DNA of 64,000 bases from Phycisphaerales bacterium (GCA_020845755.1 JADLFE010000009.1:62001-126000); one strand, 5' to 3'; counted from the stretch's first letter, positions 53,819 to 63,668 are shown. Made by a program: numbers and translations. Notes: generated from the letters alone by a model not told the origin.

Positions 53819-55930
53819 CTATTCGTTGCCCATCGCCTTGCGTCGCTCGGGGTCGAACGTCGCAGCCCCGTTGTCCACGTCCTTGATGTCCCAGATCAGG
53901 CGCAGATCGGGGACGCTGTCGTCGGTGACATACACACGCGCGTCCTTGATCGCGGTCTGCAGAGAATCAAGGTACTGCGAGACCTGGAAGAGGACCGGGT
54001 TTGCCTGGAACGCCGCGATCTGGCCCTGGTAGCGGGCCGCCCGCCCGCGCTCGCTCATGTGCGTGGCCCAGCGGTCAGCGCGGGCCTTCTGCACGAGCGA
54101 CGCCGCGGCGCCGCCCGCTGTTTCCAGGAGTGTTTGAACCTTGAACTGCTGCTCCTTGAGCGCATTCTGATCGGCGCCGGAGTCCGAGAGCGCGGCCAGA
54201 CCCTTGAGTTCGACGACGATCTTGTCGGCTAGTTCGACGCTCCCGACCACCTCGGTCAGTTTCTGGATACGGTCCTTGCGGGCGTCTTCCAGGCGCGCCT
54301 CTCGCTTCTGCTCGGCTTGAACCACGAACTCGAACTTGTCGGCCGATTCACGCGGGGGGTGCACGCCGTTGACCCCAACGAAGACCGCGCGAACACCTGT
54401 GCCCTTGGCATTCCCGTTGGGGATGTCGTTCAGTGCGGTGTTTACAAGGTCCTGCAACTGGCGAGCGAGGAGTTCGGGGTTGCCGCCCAGGACCTCGTCG
54501 ACGCTGCGCCCCGAGAAGAACTGCACGATCTGGCGGCGGGCTACGGCGCCGATGATGGCATCGCGCGTCTGCTGATCGCCCAGGCGGTCGTAGAGTTCGA
54601 CGTTCTCGATGACATAGTGGAGCGGGATCTCGGCCGAGATGAGGGCCACGTCGCGTCCCGCGGCGCCGGACTCGCTTGCGTTGGCATCGGTCGAACCGGG
54701 CTGGACGATCTGGTAGACCTCTTCCTGGGCGTGCTCGTTGGTCCAGAGGATCGCCTTCTTGGCGTCGACGGGCGGGAGCGAGCCCAGTTGCATCACTCGC
54801 ACGCCGGTGGTGGTCTCGGCGACGGCGGAGCGATGACCCTCGCGGTCGACTTCCTCGTAGACGGGAACTTCGACGCGCTCGATGGGCCAGGGGAGTTTCC
54901 AGTGCCAGCCAGGGCCGACCTCGCGCTCGAACGCGCCGAAGCGGAGGACGATGCCGCGCTGGTGCGGCTCGATGATCTCGACCGCGGACATGGCCCAGAG
55001 CAGGACGGCGGCCATGGCCAGCAGTGCGCCGAGCGATTTCGAGATCAGGTTGTAGAACCAACTCGATGAAACGTCGAAGCCGAGTTGGTAGTTGATGGCG
55101 TCACTGATGGAGGCGGCGATGCGATCGGGCGCGGCAACGAAGCCCAGCACACGCGAGTCAAACGCGGGCGCGGGCATGATGCCGGCCTTGCGCGGGCGGT
55201 AGAAGTTGAGAAGGAAGTTGGCGAAGACCTCGACGCCCAGAACCATCATGGCGATGGGGACAATGAGGGGCAACGTCCTTCGGACCGCGTCGCTTCCCGC
55301 AAGATCAGCGAATGAACCAATGGCGATGCCCAGACCCATGAGCGCGGTGCCGACAATGGCGGCAGCGCCGGCGCGGAGGTTGGACCAGATGGCCTGCTTG
55401 GCCATGCCCGAGATGAAACGGGCGAAAATGAATCCCACGACGCCGGTGAGGAGCCCGATCGCCAGTCCCCAGCCGAGGGTGACGTGGGCGTCCGTCGGAT
55501 TGACCGGGGCATCGTTGGTCGCCAGGAACCGACGCGCCGAAGAGAGGCGCCAGTAGCCCATGCCGAGGTACGCCAGCCCCATCGCAACGCTGACGATGGG
55601 GAGAAAGATGCGGTGCATCGCCGCGAGTCGTTTGGCGGCCGGGTGAAATTCGCCGGCGGCGGTGTCGAAGACGGAGGTGGACCCGCCCTGCTGGGCGAGG
55701 GCCTCGGCCTCGAGTGCCTCGACGCGCTCGCGTCGGTGCTGGTCAAAGACGATCGCGAGCGCCAGCCAGATCGGCACGCCCAGGATCGTGTAGCCGGAGG
55801 CGGTCACCGCGGCGTGGTCCTTGGTGATGATGCCATAGACCACCAGGATCGCGGCCAGCGCGCCCTGCAGCACCATCCCGAGAATACAACGCCCGGTGGC
55901 GATGCGATAACTGAGGTAGTCAGCCTTCAT
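53819..55930 (-). CDS. Seven-TM/SPFH fusion protein (HflK-like C-terminus), first gene of the operon
   Basis: 703 residues. Six hydrophobic helices (~14-34, 46-63, 107-125, 152-171, 186-206, 220-242) precede a seventh (298-317) that leads into an SPFH domain starting near 318 (IIEPHQRGIVLRFGAFEREVGPG). The C-terminal part includes the EQKREARLEDARKDRIQKL coiled coil and a region that recalls HflK. A polytopic N-terminus is unusual for an HflK-type protein, which normally has one membrane helix. It is the promoter-proximal gene of a six-gene unit and may anchor or seed the assembly. Confidence 0.82.
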   Translation of the reverse strand: MKADYLSYRIATGRCILGMVLQGALAAILVVYGIITKDHAAVTASGYTILGVPIWLALAIVFDQHRRERVEALEAEALAQQGGSTSVFDTAAGEFHPAAKRLAAMHRIFLPIVSVAMGLAYLGMGYWRLSSARRFLATNDAPVNPTDAHVTLGWGLAIGLLTGVVGFIFARFISGMAKQAIWSNLRAGAAAIVGTALMGLGIAIGSFADLAGSDAVRRTLPLIVPIAMMVLGVEVFANFLLNFYRPRKAGIMPAPAFDSRVLGFVAAPDRIAASISDAINYQLGFDVSSSWFYNLISKSLGALLAMAAVLLWAMSAVEIIEPHQRGIVLRFGAFEREVGPGWHWKLPWPIERVEVPVYEEVDREGHRSAVAETTTGVRVMQLGSLPPVDAKKAILWTNEHAQEEVYQIVQPGSTDANASESGAAGRDVALISAEIPLHYVIENVELYDRLGDQQTRDAIIGAVARRQIVQFFSGRSVDEVLGGNPELLARQLQDLVNTALNDIPNGNAKGTGVRAVFVGVNGVHPPRESADKFEFVVQAEQKREARLEDARKDRIQKLTEVVGSVELADKIVVELKGLAALSDSGADQNALKEQQFKVQTLLETAGGAAASLVQKARADRWATHMSERGRAARYQGQIAAFQANPVLFQVSQYLDSLQTAIKDARVYVTDDSVPDLRLIWDIKDVDNGAATFDPERRKAMGNE

Positions 55931-56395
55931 CCGGATCCCCGGTCAAACCCGAACCATCCCGCCGCGCGCACGAACGCCGCTCGGCCCCGGGGCGCCGACG
56001 ATGGCGCAGCCCGGGCTCCAGGGGGTGGTATTCTGCCAGCCGCGTCGCGCCGTGTCCACTAGGACGGAACACCGACCTCAGCGCCGGACAAAGACCAACC
56101 CCCACCACGACCAACCAGACCAACGCCCGACCAGCCTCGCGAGGGCGGATCGGATCTGACCCCGGCGGTCTTGGCGCGCCCCGCGGCCGGCGGACGTGAC
56201 AACGCGCCAAGGATGCGCACGAACGCCGACAAGGACGGCAGAACGCCGCCCTTGACCGCGGAGAATCCGCGGAATCGACGCGTTGATGTACGCCGGGCGC
56301 GAACCTATGTTCGTCCCGGTCGGAACAATCATGGGGTTTTCTTTCCCCGATCCGTGACGCCCGATCGCACCTGCATGTAGACTCTCGACCCACAG
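55931..56395. other. Divergent intergenic region between the SPFH/ABC-2 operon and the second ABC-2 permease
   Basis: A 465-bp GC-rich gap (not gene-bearing by codon evidence) that must contain two promoters. I see only weak -10-like sequences (GAATAC on the minus side near 56032; TAGACT before the plus start). No palindrome or RNA was recognised. Confidence 0.5.
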
Positions 56396-57754
56396 ATGCC
56401 AGCGCAACTGATCGCCATCGCTCGCAACGCCTTCGTGGAAGGGATCCGCCAGCCGGTCTTCCTGCTGGTCGTTCTCCTTGCCGGGCTCCTCCAGTTCTTC
56501 ACGACGTGGAACACCGGCTTTTCCATGGGATACGAGGAGACGGGCGAGGTTTCCGGCGACAACAAACTCCTGCTCGATGTCGGTATGGCGTCCATCTTCT
56601 TGTGCGGCATGATCTTGGCGGCGTTCGTGGCCACCAGCGTGATCAGCCGCGAGATCGAGAACAAGACGGTGCTGACCGTGGTGAGCAAGCCCGTGGCACG
56701 CACGGTGCTCATCATCGGGAAGTACCTGGGCATCGCGGGAGCGATCGTGCTGGCGATGATCCCCATGATCGCATTCCTGATGTTCGCGCTGCGCCACGGC
56801 GTCATGAGCACCGCGTCCGACGAACTGGACATGCCCGCGATCGCCTTTTCCGGCGGCGCTGTGATCCTGGCGCTTGGGGCGGCGGCGTGGTGCAACTACT
56901 TCTACGGCTGGAGTTTCCCGCAGGTCGCGGTGGTGCTGCTGGCGCCCCTGTCGGTGATCGCCTACCTGATCGTGCTGCTCGTATCCAAAAAGTGGACGTG
57001 GCAGATGCCCGGCCCCGATTTCAAGCCGCAGGTCTTGATCGCCTGCGCATCGCTCACGATGGCGGTACTCGTAATGACTGCGGTGGCGACGGCGGTCTCG
57101 ACGCGTCTGTCGCAGGTCATGACCATCGTGGTCTGTTTCGGGATCTTCGTCGGATCGTTGCTCTCCAACTACTTCTTCGGGCGTCATGCCTTCCAGAACA
57201 CGCCGGTCGCCACGATCGCGCTGGTCGAACGCGTCGGCATGTCCACTGAGACCTTTGACAAGCCGGGGGACACGCTCAAGATCACGTTCCAACTCCCGCC
57301 CAAGGTCGCGCTCAAGCCCGGCGATTCGTTTTATTTCGGCCCATCGCCCAACGGGGCGGCCATGTATGTCTCGGAGTTTGAGCCGTTCAAGGGCGACCTC
57401 TCCAAGAGCGAATCGTTGCTGAGCGGTTCGGCCCCGCCGGGAATTTTCATCACGGAACTTGCGGGCGATCGGGTTGTGACGGTGCGAAACCTCGGCGGGC
57501 GCGCCCAGCCTGTGATCAAGCCGCCGGAGCCCGGCGATTACGCGTTCCGCGAGCCGACGAAGATCGGTCCCATCGCTCTGACGCTCTGGGCCGCCAACCC
57601 GAATATGCAGTGTTTCTGGCTGCTGGACGCGGTAACGCAGAACACGCGGGTTCCGACGCCGCATCTGGGATTGATCGCGATCTACGGCGTGCTGGAGATC
57701 GGGGCGTTCCTTGCCCTGGGCGTGGTGTTGTTCCAGGGTCGGGATGTGGGGTAA
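56396..57754 (+). CDS. ABC-2 family permease with a C-terminal extracytoplasmic domain
   Basis: The protein has 452 residues. About six membrane helices with the coupling segment ISREIENKTVLTVVSKPVARTVLIIGKYLG mark the ABC-2 type. A soluble insertion (~280-410, DTLKITFQLPPKVALKPGD) separates the last helix. It is divergent from the SPFH/ABC-2 operon and related to the 48085 permease, so it may share the ATPase encoded at 49950. An ATG exactly at 56396 is preceded by no strong RBS. Confidence 0.82.
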   Translation: MPAQLIAIARNAFVEGIRQPVFLLVVLLAGLLQFFTTWNTGFSMGYEETGEVSGDNKLLLDVGMASIFLCGMILAAFVATSVISREIENKTVLTVVSKPVARTVLIIGKYLGIAGAIVLAMIPMIAFLMFALRHGVMSTASDELDMPAIAFSGGAVILALGAAAWCNYFYGWSFPQVAVVLLAPLSVIAYLIVLLVSKKWTWQMPGPDFKPQVLIACASLTMAVLVMTAVATAVSTRLSQVMTIVVCFGIFVGSLLSNYFFGRHAFQNTPVATIALVERVGMSTETFDKPGDTLKITFQLPPKVALKPGDSFYFGPSPNGAAMYVSEFEPFKGDLSKSESLLSGSAPPGIFITELAGDRVVTVRNLGGRAQPVIKPPEPGDYAFREPTKIGPIALTLWAANPNMQCFWLLDAVTQNTRVPTPHLGLIAIYGVLEIGAFLALGVVLFQGRDVG

Positions 57755-57852
57755 GGACCGGGTCAGGGTTTCCGCCGGAATCCGCGATGCCTCTTGCCGT
57801 ATAATAGGTAAGCCGCCCGTTTCTGGGTCCGGCGCACCTGTGGAGAATGAAC

Positions 57853-58083
57853 ATGGCCGAAGAAGTTGACAAGGGCAAAATGATCAAGATCGCGGTGGCG
57901 GCGGTGTGCCTGCTGGTGGGTGGCTACCTGATCGCGGCCAACCAGGGCTGGGTCCCGGCGCTGTGGGGCAATGACCAGCCCAAGGCGACGCCGATCAAGA
58001 TGACGGAGCAGCAGAAGAAGGATTTCGAAGCAGAGAAGAAGAAAATCGAAGAGGCCCCGCCCGAGGAAGTTCCAGGCGCCTGA
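57853..58083 (+). CDS. Small single-pass membrane protein
   Basis: The ATG at 57853 follows GGAG at seven bases; an ATG at 57847 is too close. The 76-residue protein has a hydrophobic helix (KIAVAAVCLLVGGYLIAANQGW, ~residues 10-31) and a charged Lys/Glu-rich C-tail ending in PPEEVPGA. It begins 98 bp after the permease gene. No family is recognised; a small subunit of the transporter is possible. A good terminator follows. Confidence 0.72.
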   Translation: MAEEVDKGKMIKIAVAAVCLLVGGYLIAANQGWVPALWGNDQPKATPIKMTEQQKKDFEAEKKKIEEAPPEEVPGA

Positions 58084-58123
58084 GGCCTGCGTTCGGACCG
58101 TTTTTCTCCTGAGCAGTTTCAAG

Positions 58124-58151
58124 GCCCGGCGATGTCCTCGTCGGGCTTTTT
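58124..58151 (+). terminator. Rho-independent terminator after the small membrane protein gene
   Basis: A 9-bp stem (GCCCGGCGA with TCGTCGGGC, one G-T pair) around a five-base loop, followed by TTTTT at 58147-58151. It lies between this gene and the convergent mfd. Confidence 0.9.
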
Positions 58152-58195
58152 CGTGCGCGTGACGCACATCAACGCCACATCCGAAATAGCGGGCG

Positions 58196-61100
58196 TCATT
58201 GGAGAGCGACGGGCATCACAAGCCGCCGGCGCAGGATGGCAAGCAGCGTGTCGGGGCTCTCCATCACGCGATCGCCCGGGCGAAAATACACCTCGGAGAG
58301 CGTCTCGCCGGCCTTGGGCGGGAGGGCCACGACGCTCTCCGCCGGCTTCGTTGGCGCACCTGGTCTGGGCCACGTCGACTTGGCTGACGCGGGCTTGTCT
58401 TCCTTGGGCACGGCCTTCAATCGCTCGGCGATCTGGCTCGGCTCGGGTGTGCGGAAGATGACGTCCTTGTCGCGGATCGTCGCTGTTTTCACGCGGAGGC
58501 CCGCCAGCGCGATGCGCAGTTGCGCCAGTTCGATCAGTTTTTTCACAGGCACGGGCGGCTCGCCATAGGCCTCCTTCAGATCGACCTCGACCTGCGCGAG
58601 TTCCTGCGCATTGGCCGCGATCGACAAACGCCTATAGGCCTCGAGGCGGCGCTGGTCGGACGGGATGTAGGGCTTGGGGATGACGCCCGACACACCGATT
58701 TCCACGCTCGTCTTGCTGGGCGGATCGGGACGCTTCTCGTGCTTGAGTTCGTGGACGGCGTCCTCGAGCAATCGGCAGTACATCTCATAGCCGACCAGCG
58801 CGATATGCCCCGACTGCTCCGCGCCCAGGATGTTGCCCGCGCCGCGGATCTCCAGGTCGCGCATCGCGATCTTGAACCCCGCCCCCAGCATCGAATACTG
58901 CTCGATCGCCTTCAGCCGCTTCTGGGCTACTTCCGGCACCGGGCGATCTGGTGGCAGGAGCAGGTAGCAGTACGCGCGGTGCTTCGACCTTCCCACTCGC
59001 CCGCGGAGTTGGTGCAGGTCAGCCAGCCCGAAGCGATCGGCGTTGTTCACGATCATCGTGTTAGCGCTGGGAATGTCGATACCCGACTCGATGATCGTGG
59101 TCGAAACGAGGATATCCGCCTGGCGCCGCGTGAACTTCAGCATCACGCCTTCGAGTTCATCCGGCGACATCTGCCCGTGGCCCACCACGATCCGCGCGCC
59201 GGGCGCCATCTTCTGCACGTCGTCGGCCACGCTCTTGATATCGCTCACTCGGTTGTGAACGAAGTACACCTGCCCTTCGCGCGAGAGTTCGCGCGCGATT
59301 GCCTGCGTCAGGCGTCGCTCGTTGTAGGGGATCACCTCCGTCACGATCGCGCGCCGGTCGAGCGGCGGCGTGGCGAGGCTTGAGATGTCCCTGATCCCCA
59401 GCATTGCCATGTGGAGCGTGCGCGGGATCGGCGTCGCGGAGAGTGTCAGCACGTCGACCGTCATGCGCAGGCGCAGCAGGCGTTCCTTGTGCTCCACGCC
59501 GAATCGCTGCTCTTCGTCGATGATGACCACGCCCAGATCGCCGAAGCGGACATCGGCCGAGAGCAGGCGGTGCGTGCCGATGATCACATCGACCTGGCCC
59601 TTGCGGACCATGGCGAGGATCTCGTTGGCTTCCTTGTTGCTCTTGAATCGCGACAGGCTCTCGATACGGAACGGATACCCGGCGAACCGCGACTTGAACG
59701 TTCGCTCGTGCTGCTCGGCGAGCACGGTCGTCGGCACCAGCACCGCGACCTGCTTGCCGAACTCGCAGGCCTTGAACGCCGCGCGGATCGCGAGTTCGGT
59801 CTTCCCGAAGCCCACGTCGCCGCAGAGCAGGCGGTCCATCGGGCGGTTGGCCTGCATGTCGCGCTTGATCTCCGCCAGGGCCGCGATCTGATCGGGCGTC
59901 TCGTCGTAGGGAAACTCGGCCTCGAACTCCGTCTGCCACGGCGTGTCGGCGGGGAACCGAATCCCCGGCATGTGCTCGCGGGCCGCTCGCACGCGCATCA
60001 ATTCCGCCGCCAGGTCGCGGACGCTCTCGCCCGCGCGCTCTTTCTGGCTCTTCCATTTCTGCCCGCCCAGCGTCGAGAGCGGCGGCTTGCCGCTGAACCC
60101 GCCGATGTACTTCTGCACCTGGTCGATCTTGCTCACGGGAACGTGCAGCTTCGATCGCCCCGCGAACTCCAGCGTCAGATACTCCTCGGCGTCGCCGGCG
60201 CGCTCGCTCCGCTCGTGCCCGGGGAGGTCGCGCGGCTTGAGCAGTTGCAGCCCCACGAAGCGCGCGATGCCGTGCTCCTGATGCACGACGTAGTCACCGG
60301 CCTGCAGATCGAGGAACGTGTCCATCGCGCGACCGGCCCGCATCCGCCCCGCACGCCTCCGCATCGTGAAGCGGTTGAGCAGTTCGTGATACGGCACGAC
60401 CGCGAGCGTCTCCCGCCCCTCCCACACAAAGCCGCGATGGATGTACGCGTCGATCACGTCCGGCTTTGCTTCCGGCGCGTGCTGCACCAGCAATTCGCCC
60501 AGGCGCTGACGTTCGCCCTCGTTCTGGCACGACACGATCACGCGCCGCGACGACGACAACACCGCCAGTTCCCCCACCGCCGCCTTGGTGTCCTGGTCGA
60601 ACGCCTGCAACGCCGAAACGGGGAGCGACAACCGCTCATCGGCCTCGGCGGCGCCGGAGGAGAACTGGTTGATCTCCGCGACCGCGCCGGCACTTGCTTG
60701 CAATTGCTTCAGCACCGCGGGAGGGCCCAGAATCCCGCGAGGATCGGTGACGCGCTCGTAGTATCCGCGCGCCTGCTCGACGATCTCCATCGTCTCGGCG
60801 AGGATCACGATCGTGCCGCGCGGGAGCAGCGTTGCCAGCCCGACCGTCTTGTCGTCGCTCTGGAACTTGCCTGGCTCCACGCAGACGAGTTGCACGCTCT
60901 GCACCGCACGGTCCGAGCCCATCGTGTCGAGATCGATCTCGGTGATGCGATCGACCTGATCGCCGAAGAAATCCAGGCGCGTGGGCGCGCCACCGGGAGA
61001 AAACACGTCGACGATCCCGCCGCGGATGGCATACTCGCCCTGGTCCTCGATCGCGTCGCGCCGGCGATATCCCGCGCCCTCCAGCCACGCCGCCAGTTCG

Positions 61101-61549
61101 GTGAGTTTCACCGTCTGCCCGCTCGTGATGGTCCGCGCCAGCGCGTCGAGGCCCGACGGCGCCGGCACGGTCTGCATCAGCGCCTGGATCGGGGCGGCCA
61201 GCACCCGCGGCGTGCCCGGCGCCGTGATCAACTCGCGCACGATCGCCAGACGCTCCGCGAACAGTTCCGCATTGGCCCCGCCGTCGCCCGTGGCGGCCTC
61301 GAGCGCGGGGAACCTCGACACCGCGCGTCCCAACGATTCGAGTTCATCGCGCGCCTCGTCCGCGTCGTCGATGTGCGCGACGACCAGCACGACCGGCGTG
61401 CGGGCCAGCGCCGAGACCGCCGATGCCAGAAACGCCGTCGACGAGCCCGATGAACCGGCGGCGACCACACGCTTCCCGCCGGCGAGCGCGGCGGCGAGGT
61501 GCGTCGTGTACGGATCTGCCTGCAGGAGTTGGACTGGATCGACGGGCAC
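58196..61549 (-). CDS. mfd: Transcription-repair coupling factor Mfd
   Basis: I take the GTG at 61549 (with GGAG five to six bases upstream) because longer frames would overlap the divergent mlaE-like gene. The 1117-residue protein has the N-terminal UvrB-like domain, the RNA-polymerase-interacting domain (GDYVVHQEHGIARFVGL), and the helicase with GDVGFGKTELA Walker A, DEEQRFGVEHKERL and HQLRGRVGRSKHRAYCYLL. Mfd displaces stalled RNA polymerase and recruits UvrA for repair. Both helicase lobes are complete. Confidence 0.96.
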   Translation of the reverse strand: MPVDPVQLLQADPYTTHLAAALAGGKRVVAAGSSGSSTAFLASAVSALARTPVVLVVAHIDDADEARDELESLGRAVSRFPALEAATGDGGANAELFAERLAIVRELITAPGTPRVLAAPIQALMQTVPAPSGLDALARTITSGQTVKLTELAAWLEGAGYRRRDAIEDQGEYAIRGGIVDVFSPGGAPTRLDFFGDQVDRITEIDLDTMGSDRAVQSVQLVCVEPGKFQSDDKTVGLATLLPRGTIVILAETMEIVEQARGYYERVTDPRGILGPPAVLKQLQASAGAVAEINQFSSGAAEADERLSLPVSALQAFDQDTKAAVGELAVLSSSRRVIVSCQNEGERQRLGELLVQHAPEAKPDVIDAYIHRGFVWEGRETLAVVPYHELLNRFTMRRRAGRMRAGRAMDTFLDLQAGDYVVHQEHGIARFVGLQLLKPRDLPGHERSERAGDAEEYLTLEFAGRSKLHVPVSKIDQVQKYIGGFSGKPPLSTLGGQKWKSQKERAGESVRDLAAELMRVRAAREHMPGIRFPADTPWQTEFEAEFPYDETPDQIAALAEIKRDMQANRPMDRLLCGDVGFGKTELAIRAAFKACEFGKQVAVLVPTTVLAEQHERTFKSRFAGYPFRIESLSRFKSNKEANEILAMVRKGQVDVIIGTHRLLSADVRFGDLGVVIIDEEQRFGVEHKERLLRLRMTVDVLTLSATPIPRTLHMAMLGIRDISSLATPPLDRRAIVTEVIPYNERRLTQAIARELSREGQVYFVHNRVSDIKSVADDVQKMAPGARIVVGHGQMSPDELEGVMLKFTRRQADILVSTTIIESGIDIPSANTMIVNNADRFGLADLHQLRGRVGRSKHRAYCYLLLPPDRPVPEVAQKRLKAIEQYSMLGAGFKIAMRDLEIRGAGNILGAEQSGHIALVGYEMYCRLLEDAVHELKHEKRPDPPSKTSVEIGVSGVIPKPYIPSDQRRLEAYRRLSIAANAQELAQVEVDLKEAYGEPPVPVKKLIELAQLRIALAGLRVKTATIRDKDVIFRTPEPSQIAERLKAVPKEDKPASAKSTWPRPGAPTKPAESVVALPPKAGETLSEVYFRPGDRVMESPDTLLAILRRRLVMPVALQ

Positions 61550-61695
61550 AATCGCTCCGCGCAAACGTCGGCACGCCACGCACCGCTGCGAGGCGTCGCC
61601 GGGGACTCGGTTGGGCAATGCTAGAAGGGCCGCGAGAGGGCGTGGTGGGCTCCCGCGACAAACCGCCGAGTCTTGGGTACGCTTTCGCCTGCCGC

Positions 61696-62571
61696 ATGGG
61701 AGAGTCGTACACACAGGCCCCGCCGGTTCTGCGCCCCGTCGCGTTGCTGGGGGCGTGGCTGTTTGACGTGGCGATTTCGGCGGCGCGGGCGTTGTCGTGG
61801 TTGGGGCGGTTCACGCGGTTTTCTGGCGCGTTTGTGCTCGGGCTGCGTGCGATGCGCACGTGGAACCGGCGCGATCGCCTGTGGGCGCAGGTGTTCTTCG
61901 TGGGGGCCGCGTCGGTGCCGGTGCTGGCGCTGACGGGCGCGTTCATCGGCATGATCCTGGCGATCGAGGGCTACCTGCAGTTCGCATCGATCGGGCAGGA
62001 GGGGCGGCTGGGCGGCGTAATCAACGTGTCGCTCGTGAAGCAGATCGGCCCGGTGCTGGCGGCGGTGATGCTGGCGGGACGCGTCGGCTGTGCGCTGACG
62101 GCCGAACTTGGCTCGATGCGTGTGACGGAGCAATTGGACGCGATGCGTGCGATGGCGGCGGACCCGATCCGTGTGCTGGTCGTGCCGCGGGTTTTGGCCT
62201 GCATCCTGATGATCCCGCCCTTGACGCTGATCTCGAATGTGTGCGGCATCGGGGGCGGGTGGTACATCACGACGCGGTTTTACACGGCCGACCCGACGCA
62301 GTATTGGCACTACACCGAGATGTTCGTGGGGTGGTTCGACATCGTGAACGGTCTGGTGAAGGCGATCTTCTTCGGCGGGGCGATCGGGCTGATCGCGTGC
62401 TTCAAGGGGTTCAACTGTCGCCCGGGCGCGGAGGGCGTGGGTCGGGCGACAACCGAGTCTTTTGTGACGAGTTTCCTGGCGATCATCATGATCAACCTGG
62501 TGCTCGCAAAGGTCTTGAACGACGTCAAGATCACGATCCAGGGCGGGCAGATCGACTCGGTGTTCCGCTGA
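61696..62571 (+). CDS. MlaE-type ABC permease (phospholipid/organic-solvent transport family)
   Basis: ATG at 61696 gives 291 residues; earlier in-frame ATGs (for example 61618) would start inside the divergent region. The permease signatures GAFIGMILAIEGYLQFA, LVKQIGPVLAAVMLAGRVGCALTAELGSM and EQLDAMRAMAADP belong to MlaE/YrbE. In the Mla system this subunit works with the MlaF ATPase and an MlaD MCE protein in lipid trafficking between membranes; none of these partners is in the window. It is divergent from mfd. Confidence 0.92.
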   Translation: MGESYTQAPPVLRPVALLGAWLFDVAISAARALSWLGRFTRFSGAFVLGLRAMRTWNRRDRLWAQVFFVGAASVPVLALTGAFIGMILAIEGYLQFASIGQEGRLGGVINVSLVKQIGPVLAAVMLAGRVGCALTAELGSMRVTEQLDAMRAMAADPIRVLVVPRVLACILMIPPLTLISNVCGIGGGWYITTRFYTADPTQYWHYTEMFVGWFDIVNGLVKAIFFGGAIGLIACFKGFNCRPGAEGVGRATTESFVTSFLAIIMINLVLAKVLNDVKITIQGGQIDSVFR

Positions 62572-62656
62572 GCGGGCGTGGCAAGAGTTGAACTCGATGG
62601 GCTCGAAGAGCAGGCAGCTGACATTCGCCTGAGGAAAGCCGGGAGACACGCCCGCT
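62571..62656. repeat. 10-bp inverted repeat with a 66-base spacer in a convergent intergenic region
   Basis: AGCGGGCGTG at 62571-62580 and its exact complement CACGCCCGCT at 62647-62656 flank the gap between the mlaE-like stop and the 62668 gene. It may form the base of a larger folded RNA or serve as a shared transcription end. Confidence 0.6.
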
Positions 62657-62667
62657 TCACGTTCTGG

Positions 62668-63450
62668 CTACCGATCGGCCATGGGCATGGGCGGCTTGCG
62701 CGAGGCGGCAACGACCAGCATCACGATCATGCCGATGGTGGCAAAGCCTGAGGCGGGGAGCGTCCAGCCCATGGCGGCCAGGCCGTCGTTGCGGAACTCC
62801 GGGCTCGGCCCGTCCGTCTTGGGCGTGATCGTCAGCGCGGCCTCGAATTCCCAGGTCTTCTCGCGTAATTGAGGCACGGCGAGTTCTCGCCCCTCGCGCT
62901 CCGCCTTTTCGCGCGCCCGCTTGTTGGGGAACGCCATCTTCTGGTGGGCGAACCCGCCCTCGGGGAGGAACTCGTAGAAGTCGAAGGTCCAACGGTGCTT
63001 GTTGATCTCGCCCCAGGTCGATGGATCGGTGCCGGGTTCGGGCGTGCGCGTGACGATCACGAGACGATCTCGCACCTCACCCGCATTCATGCGGGCCTGA
63101 AGTTCGGGAAGGTCCATGTTGGTGGCGGACGCGAAACGCAGCACGCCCATCCAGTCGTCGTGGGGTGCCAGGCCGGGGAGACGCGGATCGAGGGGGATGA
63201 CGACGGGGAGCGCGAGTTTCTCATCGCCATAGGTCACGACGAGAAGATTGCCCGAGGGGGATTGCTCATCACGCAGGGAAACGGGTCGGCCTGCGTAGAT
63301 GAAATCACGGACGCCGACGCGCTTGAACGCGAACTGCTCGCGTGGGTTGTCACGGTGGTATGAACTGACGCGTTTGGCGGCGGAGATGCCGGAGCCGATG
63401 GCCGCGGCGGCGAGGAGGCCGGCGAGGATGATGGCCGTGGCGCGAGTCAT
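62668..63450 (-). CDS. Two-TM protein of unknown function
   Basis: ATG at 63450 gives 260 residues (frame open to 63489). An N-terminal hydrophobic helix (TAIILAGLLAAAAIGSGI) and a C-terminal one (GFATIGMIVMLVVAAS) bracket an ~200-residue domain with VRDFIYAGRPVSL, DRLVIVTRTPEPG and KHRWTFDFYEFLPEGG. The orientation puts the domain outside the cytoplasm. No family recognised. It follows the truncated gene at the window end on the same strand and may form a pair with it. Confidence 0.68.
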   Translation of the reverse strand: MTRATAIILAGLLAAAAIGSGISAAKRVSSYHRDNPREQFAFKRVGVRDFIYAGRPVSLRDEQSPSGNLLVVTYGDEKLALPVVIPLDPRLPGLAPHDDWMGVLRFASATNMDLPELQARMNAGEVRDRLVIVTRTPEPGTDPSTWGEINKHRWTFDFYEFLPEGGFAHQKMAFPNKRAREKAEREGRELAVPQLREKTWEFEAALTITPKTDGPSPEFRNDGLAAMGWTLPASGFATIGMIVMLVVAASRKPPMPMADR

Positions 63451-63668
63451 GCGAGCATGGTAGCGCCGCACCGAAAACGCGAATCGCAAACGGGGGCGGA
63501 TTCACACGGCATGGCAAGATGGGGCAGCGGAACGACGCGGGGAGTGAACGGAATCCGCGTTGTACGTACGCCGGACCGACGCGCATGGCCCGCGCGCAAT
63601 GAACCCGCGCCATCACTCATGACTTGCACAGGAACGCGATCGGACGACCGGGAACGTGCGACGACGGA

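Noticed and set aside
59411-61453. A 680-codon plus-strand frame opposite mfd
   Set aside because: Arg/His/Gln-rich with no domain; mfd motifs fully explain the stretch.
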